Of a stretch of 25,816 nt of DNA, positions 20,301-25,816 are shown piece after piece. Position 1 is the stretch's first letter; each line of letters starts with the position of its first letter. The stretch spans positions 1-25,816 of the forward strand of contig JAWQRM010000241.1 in NCBI GenBank assembly GCA_033557675.1. The letters run 5' to 3'. The stretch is from Coptodactyla brooksi. Taxonomy: Eukaryota; Arthropoda; Insecta; Coleoptera; Scarabaeidae. The position numbers and the translations under genes were made by a program. Below the pieces are notes generated by a model. That model did not search any database. It was not told the origin of the DNA and saw nothing but the letters and a program-made list of their open reading frames with translations.

Positions 20301-22552
20301 ATATTTTGCTTATACGGGGTGTTTCCTTAAATGTAACTTTTTATGCGACAATCAAATTACATAAAGGGAAAGCTAAGAATCATTTTGATAATTATTATTA
20401 AATTTCAGATCCGGTACTAAAGGATCATAGTAGGATGAACACAGTAACCTCGTCCCCTACTCCACTTACAGGCAATATGTCTGTTGTAGGAGTAGGTGAG
20501 TAACCAAGACCAGGTAAAAAAACAATTTCTCATATACCGTTGCATCTGGTCTGTCCAAAGCTGCCCCGGCATATCTAAACTATATATAAATATATATATA
20601 TATATAATTTCACAATGAACTTAGTATAATTGACATTGTCCGTTTTGTTAAATGGAGTTATTTCCCTTTCCCCTCCTCCATTTTGTTTTCGATTATTTTT
20701 TTAAATTTCATTTCGACAGACAGGAATTTTAGCCTCTACAAACATATTTTTCCGTTGCACTTCCGGAAACCGAACCCCCGTTGCAAGTCATTCCAATCGT
20801 ATGTATGTATAGATTGTATATTTTTCAATACAAGAATTTGTATGGGGGGACGCCACTTTCCCTATTCTTTTGTATATTTTTGACCGTTTCGAAAAGAGGA
20901 ACTATGTTTAAGTTGTATATATTAGTATTTTTTCTTTAATTAGATTAGAGGCCAAAATTCCTTCACTATTACAATGTTTGGTGTTAATCAGTTTAACAGA
21001 ATTTTTGTCTAAAGCAAAAAAAAATTATTTGGAAGAAATTGTAGAGTTTTTCTTTTGTACATGTTTATAAATAATATTGTTAATAAATAACTTGATGTGT
21101 ATTTTTTTAAGTATATTAATGTCCTAAAAGAATTTCTTTCAAACATTTACATATTAATCCCCGAAAATAAAACGCTTTAATAAAATAGTCTGTATATAAA
21201 AACGATGTTTTTTATCTGTTGTATAACTGGAACGTAAGGATATTATACTCCGAGGGGTTTTTTGTATTTTTTGAAAGAAAAAAAGATAAAGCTCGAGACA
21301 CTAGTGACGTATAAAAGTAAATCCTGACAATTCTGAATACGTATGACAATATAAATTAGTTCAATTTATTTATACTGTTTTCTGAACGTAATATAGTTGC
21401 CGTTTCTTTTCTAAGTTATTATTATTCTTATTATAATTCGCATATAATAATATATCGAAAATACCAAGAGCGATCATTTCCTTGTCAACTGTTCATATAT
21501 GATTTGTCGTTGATTTGTTTTTTTGTAACTAGACCATTGTAAATAATATTTAATACAAATATAAGCTACCGTAACGTACCTTTTATTTTTTTTTTTTTAC
21601 AAATCGGTTCACTATTAAGAACATTTATTTGTTATCTGGGTTATTTTTTTGTATTATTTTGTTACGTGTACAAGTTCAGTAAAACAGTAAAAATAAAAAG
21701 GCCTTCTCTCTTTGATTTCAATTTCCAAACGCCCAGATAATGGTTTACGAAAAAATGTCAAACATTGTCGTCACATCAGGAACATTGTCATTGCATGCAT
21801 TACCGTATAACGTTATTATTAGCCTTGCGGGTAGACCGCCTCGTCTACCAGATGTGTATGCATTGCAGATGATACGGCGTCACCCGTCGGATCTCCGTCG
21901 GACGTTCTGGACTCTCGGAACCTTCTTGGATTGCGAAAAACTTCGGCATTTTTCATAAATCTAGATTCTTCAACTACACCTACCCCCACCTAAAGTAAAA
22001 AACAAAAAAAAATCTATCCCCAAAATCTCTCGACAGAGATCGAAAGGTACGTAAGAGGAAAAACTTTGTCACGACAAGGACGCAACAATGTTCCCGTCTT
22101 CTCTTTGGATGTTTCGAATTTTCGGGAAATTATTGCTAATAATACATATACGGTCGTTTAATAGCAACGTTTCGTTTGTTTCGCCGTACACGGATCCGTC
22201 GGATAACGCTCCGTTATCACTTGGAAATTGTCGAGATTATATTAAAACAGCATAGACGTGTATGTAGTTAATATATTTCCGAAGAAATTGCTCGGTCTAC
22301 TTTTCTCGCGCGCCTTTATTATTCTTACTATATATTCGTTTCCCGGAACGTCATCTGCTCGTTTAAATTTGCTTTATTAGGGTTCTGATTATTTTATATA
22401 TGTACCCCTTTTCTTTTACAATGTGCATACTTTATACGGGTTTAATCTTCCTATGTGGGCGATAAAAATTCTTCAGAGATTTTAGAGTTAAACGAGTGTT
22501 ATGTTGTGCAGGTTTAACAACTTCGAACGCGGCAGAACGAGAGGATGATTAG
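17372..22552 (+). CDS. CkIIalpha: Casein kinase 2 catalytic subunit alpha
   Basis: CK2alpha is a constitutively active, acidophilic Ser/Thr kinase that forms an alpha2beta2 holoenzyme in nucleus and cytoplasm. Coding exons are 17372-17578, 17634-18244, 19760-19908 and 20409-20495, with an alternative last exon at 22512-22552. The spliced form has 364 residues. If the donor at 20496 is not used, translation ends at TAA 20501-20503 (353 residues). Visible hallmarks are the glycine loop GRGKYS (44-49), catalytic Lys66, the basic cluster KKKKIKR (72-78), HRDVKPHN with Asp154, and DWG (173-175) in place of DFG, which is the CK2 signature. APE is replaced by GPE. The core is nearly identical to fly CK2alpha as I recall it. 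ATG 17372 gives MAVPSRSRVYTDVN, the normal family N-terminus. Bases 17283-17371 are 5' UTR. Confidence 0.96.
17579..17633 (+). other. 55-bp CK2alpha intron with internal repeat
   Basis: A minimal intron (GTAAGC..TTTCCAG) whose centre is a short tandem of ATTCGAATCCG and GAATCC units that can fold back on itself. It separates the Lys66 exon from the KKKKIKR exon. Confidence 0.85.
18245..19759 (+). other. CK2alpha intron carrying a satellite
   Basis: Donor GAAG|GTAAGG at 18245 and acceptor TTGTTAAAG at 19759. The acceptor has only a weak pyrimidine tract, but it gives the exact frame and continues the conserved HSRKRWERFVHSENQHL block. Almost the whole intron is a tandem repeat. Confidence 0.85.
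18350..19600. repeat. Intronic satellite, about 180-240 bp units in a dimeric order
   Basis: The block TTTCGACATTAATGTTTTAC and its variants start at about 18392, 18573, 18811, 18991, 19204, 19389 and 19577. Two monomer types alternate: type A is preceded by TTCAATATGGCCRTTATTTCC, type B by CTGTGACTCCTTTCC. A-to-A and B-to-B distances are both about 419 bp in the first half, which makes a higher-order dimer. Later units are rearranged. Confidence 0.9.
20504..22511 (+). other. CK2alpha alternative 3' UTR or last intron
   Basis: If translation ends at 20503 this is 3' UTR, with AATAAA at 21082-21087, 21166-21171 and 21692-21697. If the GTGAGT donor at 20496 is used, it is a 2016-bp intron ending in TTGTGCAG at 22511. 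A Pumilio-type TGTAAATA lies near 21538. The frame at 21740-21958 has no recognisable domain and I do not count it as a gene. Confidence 0.6.
22512..22552 (+). CDS. CkIIalpha: CK2alpha alternative terminal coding exon
   Basis: After the acceptor TTGTGCAG, the exon completes a Gly codon split with 20495 and encodes LTTSNAAEREDD before TAG 22550-22552. The phase fits exactly, the upstream donor (GTAG|GTGAGT) is strong and the short acidic tail looks coding. No transcript confirms it. The rest of the exon (to about 23470, AATAAA near 23457) would be 3' UTR. Confidence 0.6.
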
Positions 22553-23470
22553 CGAAGAGTTTGCAAATTCACTGAAATTATACCTGCCTTATAAGGTTCG
22601 TACCTTATAAGGAAAATGCAACCATCACGTTGGTTAAACCTGGTTTGGATTAAATGATAGAGAATTTTAACTCTGCAACATATACCTTCGCCCATACACA
22701 CCACTATAGATATCGGCCCCACGAATGGTCAGGTTACAGTCTCTCATGTGACAGGGCTAGCAGAAATCAGACATGTTTAGTAAACATTATTCTTTATAAA
22801 CAAATATCCTATCAATGGCTTTATTTCAGACGAAAACATCCTTTAGTGCTTATTTTATCCTGACAATTCTCTAATATTCGATATCTATAGGACGTTAACA
22901 CTTGAATGGTCTTAAATGTTGCCGTTAAACGATCGCATGTATAATTTCTATTTTCAGTAGCTGTACATGTATAATACATATGCTATATTGTTAAGATGTA
23001 CGGTTTGCCTTTGTAGAGTGCATTCATTAAAAAAAAAAAGATGAAGAAGAAAACAAGCTATGTCATACTTTATTTTGTTTTCGTAAAGCGATAAGATGTA
23101 TGTACATTGTAAAGTTTTTATAAAGTATTTGTTAATCATCTGTGATTATAAATAGCGTCACCCCATACTTTCGGTTTTATATTTTGTATGGCAATATATA
23201 TATATATATATTCACCTATTATTTCAACCCGGTGGTATAGTCATTGAAATGTATAGGCCGTTGGTTTTTACATATTTTATACTGACGTTTTTTAAACAAA
23301 CGACGAGTGATATGACAGTTATTCTAAATCACCTATATATAAATATATATATATATAGTTTCGAAAAACGTTTCGTTCGACATCTTCAGGATTTCCTATA
23401 AGTGCGGCGGACACTTTCTATGTAAATATATTTCTCATGTAATTAAAACAAAAAAAAATAAATAACAAAA
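22553..23470 (+). other. CK2alpha distal 3' UTR (inferred)
   Basis: AT-rich tract after the alternative stop, with two CCTTATAAGG palindromes at 22587 and 22603, a TGTAAATA near 23418 and an AATAAA at about 23457. No coding frame is supported; the frames at 22654-22863 and 22954-23139 are low complexity. Confidence 0.45.
22587..22612. repeat. Two CCTTATAAGG palindromes, 16 bp apart
   Basis: CCTTATAAGG occurs at 22587-22596 and 22603-22612 with a 6-nt spacer. Each is a perfect palindrome and fits the CArG consensus CC(A/T)6GG. In RNA the two copies can pair with each other as a 10-bp stem with a 6-nt loop. Confidence 0.8.
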
Positions 23471-24751
23471 AATAGTGGAATATATTATATGTATAAATGA
23501 ACTGAAGAGCTTTTTGATTTTTTTTTTCGTTCGAATTAGGTGACGTGGCAACGTCTTTTTTAGTCACCTATATAAACTAAACATAAATATATAACATTTC
23601 ATTGCATAATGTACATAATGCAAAATAATATTTAAATTTTACGTTTTTTAACATAATGAATTTTTTGACAATACTCTTATTGCCGTAATTTGAACCATAC
23701 GTAGTGTAACGCGAATAGGAAATGCTTAAAGTACGTTTTGCAAAAAGAAGAACAAAAATTCAAAAGAAAAGTATATGATAATACTATTGTAAAAATTGAT
23801 TTGATAAATGATCGAACAGCGCTATCTGTTGTAAATGCGTCCAAACGATCAGTTCAGCTATTGCCCGACGGATGGCGCCTGAACAGAACGCATAAGGCAG
23901 TGTCGTATGATGATAATTAAGTTAATTAATATTTTGAAACGATACTACATTGCACAGGGCTTTCGGAAACGTTCAAGACCTAAGTGATTAGGCAACCAAA
24001 CTTGCAGTATGGTAATGATTAAAATAAAACACCCTAACTGCCACAACTGAGAAAGTGAGCGGCGTAACAAAATAAATTTACTGTTAAATAACAGGAAAAG
24101 AAATATTAATTGTTGTCTTAATATCTGGTCACTTTTTAGTGACACACAAAAATATTAAAAAGCCCGGTATAACGCGCAGACTTAGTATAATGTAAATTTT
24201 TGTTTTAAACCCCTGTTTAGTGATAAGATTTTAAGGGAAATTAGTAAGTATGCAAAACAACACCTATTGTACGCAGCTTCAAGTGATAAATCAAGCAGTG
24301 TGTAATGTTATTGGGTCGATATGTTCCAATTAAACTAACGGGCTGTCGCTAGGCAACCCGTAAACTGTATTGTTCGGTGTAGGCGCTAATGCGTTCGCCG
24401 TAAAAAGGTAATCTTTTTATTGTAATGATCGCGATTACAGCACGATTTGCGTGTGAAAATTGCGTGACCGTGTAGTTACGGCGAAAACTTAATTAAAGCA
24501 AGGGCAACTGCGAAATATACGCTATAATTAACGCGTCAATCATCCCACATCGATAGTTTTACGATTCCCGTAATTTTTATTTTGCAATTTTTCGACCGCA
24601 CCCCGTATATCTCACGCGACCTGTTCTTATAGCGACAAAACTGAACTGTCGCGACACACTCGGATCAATAAAAGACATGCAATACGTATGCGATATGCAT
24701 AAAAGGTACGAAGGACACAGAAATGCATCCGGAACGTCGTTTTGCTTTTAG
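23471..24751. other. Intergenic and putative promoter of the last gene
   Basis: No supported gene. The frame at 23738-23920 (60 codons) has no recognisable domain. Regulatory candidates are TGACGTGG at 23541-23548 (ATF6/XBP1-type), an X-box at 24345-24357 and ATCGATA (a partial DRE) at 24549-24555. Sequence from about 24340 onward is richer in CpG, as expected near a promoter. Confidence 0.4.
24345..24357 (-). promoter_or_regulatory. X-box (RFX site)
   Basis: The minus strand reads GTTGCC-T-AGCGAC, which fits the RFX consensus RYYNYY-N(1-3)-RRNRAC at every position. It lies about 400 bp upstream of the ATG at 24752. RFX sites of this kind mark ciliary genes in fly and worm. Confidence 0.45.
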
Positions 24752-24969
24752 ATGTCGAAGCCCAACAACGGGACAACGCCGTCCGCGAGCATGCGCGGTA
24801 GAACCCTGATTTTGAAGAGCATTTCCCTATTCCTCTCTGGTCGGAATGCAAAACCCAACACTCAGCAGCCGAAACAGGCTAAAGCGAAGAAAATGACCGA
24901 CAAAGATAGTAAAAATAAAATTTTACCGAAATTATTAGAAATTGCGAAACGAGACACGCATTTCACCAG
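24752..24969 (+). CDS. Unidentified gene, first coding exon (partial)
   Basis: An ATG opens a frame of 72 codons ending at a strong donor, CCAG|GTAAGA (24969/24970). The next exon is outside the window or not recognisable. The peptide is basic (MSKPNNGTTPSASMRGRTL at the start) and includes a Lys-rich AKAKKMTDKDSKNK stretch and a helical end, ILPKLLEIAKRDTHFT. An internal Met (MTDKDSKNK) is an alternative start. TTTTGCTTTTAG directly precedes the ATG and could be an acceptor, in which case this is an internal exon. I do not recognise the family. Confidence 0.5.
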
Positions 24970-25406
24970 GTAAGACTAACCAAACACTAGTTTAAACCAC
25001 ACTTCAACGTATATTAATATATTAATTATACATTAATATTATATGTATTATAATATATAATATTAATATATTAATATAATGTATTAATACGTTAATAATA
25101 TATTAATGCAATATTAATATATAAAGTTGTATTTATCTCTTCTATTTCAAAACTTTTTTTGTACATTCTTGAACTACGCAATTATCAGGATAAATAATTA
25201 CGTAAAAGAAGCGAATTTTATGCAGTTCACGAAAATAGCTTTATTACTGTTTATCGCAAAATTTAAGTTTTATCGCAAAAGTCGCGATAAAACGACGGAT
25301 TAACAAATTCGTTTGTCATGGTATGATGCTGTAATATCGGTCTACTATTAGTTTAAAATGTAATATTTCGCCTCCTGGTATGGAACAGTTAAAAGTTATT
25401 TTTTAT
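24970..25406 (+). other. Intron of the unidentified gene, AT-rich
   Basis: Begins at GTAAGA. Bases 25008-25125 are a nearly pure A/T stretch built of ATTAAT and ATATTA palindromes. A 10-bp perfect hairpin (GTTTTATCGC at 25267-25276 pairing with 25284-25293, 7-nt loop) follows. No exon is recognised. Confidence 0.5.
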
Positions 25407-25589
25407 TCAAAATAGGTTCCTTTTAACTCGATACAGTTTATAGCACGATGAACCAAATACATGTGTAGATTTTTGTATGTCATCCTTAGGAATGGCTGAA
25501 ATATCATCATAAAACGATCCTTTCACCACAATTTTCAGTTTAGGAAAAAGAAAATGGTCACACAATGATGTACCAGGCGAATACTGTGG
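25407..25589 (-). mobile_element. Mariner-type transposase C-terminal remnant
   Basis: On the minus strand the frame from 25589 down to a stop at 25407-25409 reads PQYSPGTSLCDHFLFPKLK and then IVVKGSFYDDI. This matches the mariner C-terminal signature YSPDLAPCDFFLFPKLK, whose Asp before the FLFPKLK block is the third catalytic residue of DD34D. A degraded counterpart of the family's QKCFEDWKKR block follows (SSCYKLYRVKR). The upstream catalytic Asp residues and the start are not found, so the copy is dead. Confidence 0.8.
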
Positions 25590-25816
25590 TTATAGCCCTT
25601 CAAAGTGAAGTTAAAAATTTCAAAAATAATTAATATCTCAATAACACTTTAACTTAGGAAACCCAAATTCGGTAGACGTTCTGAGTGCACTAAGGGCATT
25701 TATCTTTTTGTAAATAGAGGTCAGTTAAAGAATTTTAAAGGGTTGATTAGGGATAATGCACCCTTAAATTGCAACAGAATTTTTTAGCCTCTGGGTGGAT
25801 TTAATAAATTATTATT
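25590..25816. other. AT-rich end of window
   Basis: No gene seen. It may include more decayed mariner sequence on the minus strand, but the frame is interrupted just upstream of 25589. Confidence 0.4.

Noticed and set aside
21740..21958. Frame of 72 codons in the CK2alpha 3' region
   Set aside because: Less AT-rich than its surroundings, but no recognisable domain and no splice partners. It lies within the predicted intron or 3' UTR.
23738..23920. Frame of 60 codons between CK2alpha and the last gene
   Set aside because: No domain, no good start context and no donor or acceptor at its ends. A small gene cannot be excluded without conservation data.

Overview
This window is nuclear DNA from an insect, possibly a beetle, though I hold the order only weakly. 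The reasons are an imd-type immune adaptor, insect-like Mef2 and CK2alpha proteins, AT-rich intergenic DNA, and many short introns (51-135 bp) with GT..AG ends. All recognisable genes lie on the + strand.

Layout. (1) 1-1960: the last two coding exons of Mef2, a MADS-box muscle transcription factor. The intron between them holds a decayed Penelope-like retroelement on the - strand. (2) 1961 to about 5350: a long Mef2 3' UTR and downstream tract with several poly(A) signals. Its end is partly duplicated in tandem, and a broken copy of the 5' end of the downstream imd gene sits between the two copies. (3) 5350-7600: intergenic DNA with degenerate dispersed repeats. (4) 7813-8498: a complete two-exon imd gene with a candidate caspase/IAP-binding site, a RHIM-like motif and a death domain. 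(5) 8650-9710: a tandem satellite of about 350 bp period carrying CTCF-like and palindromic CRE-like motifs. (6) 9797-14310: a complete seven-exon TRAPPC8 gene of 1325 predicted residues. (7) 14311-16220: degenerate repeats, including a second Penelope-like reverse transcriptase fragment. (8) About 16220-23470: the CK2alpha gene, with a noncoding first exon, four core coding exons and two alternative C-termini. A dimeric satellite lies in one of its introns. (9) 23470-25816: the start of an unidentified gene (exon 24752-24969) with an RFX X-box upstream and a dead mariner transposase remnant in its intron.

The genes are functionally unrelated: transcription factor, innate immune adaptor, vesicle tethering and protein kinase. 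There is no operon logic. The most interesting features are the domain architecture of the immune adaptor, the local rearrangement that copied the imd 5' end into the Mef2 tail, and the satellite arrays between and inside genes. Exon boundaries were set by reading frame, splice consensus and protein family conservation, with no transcript data.
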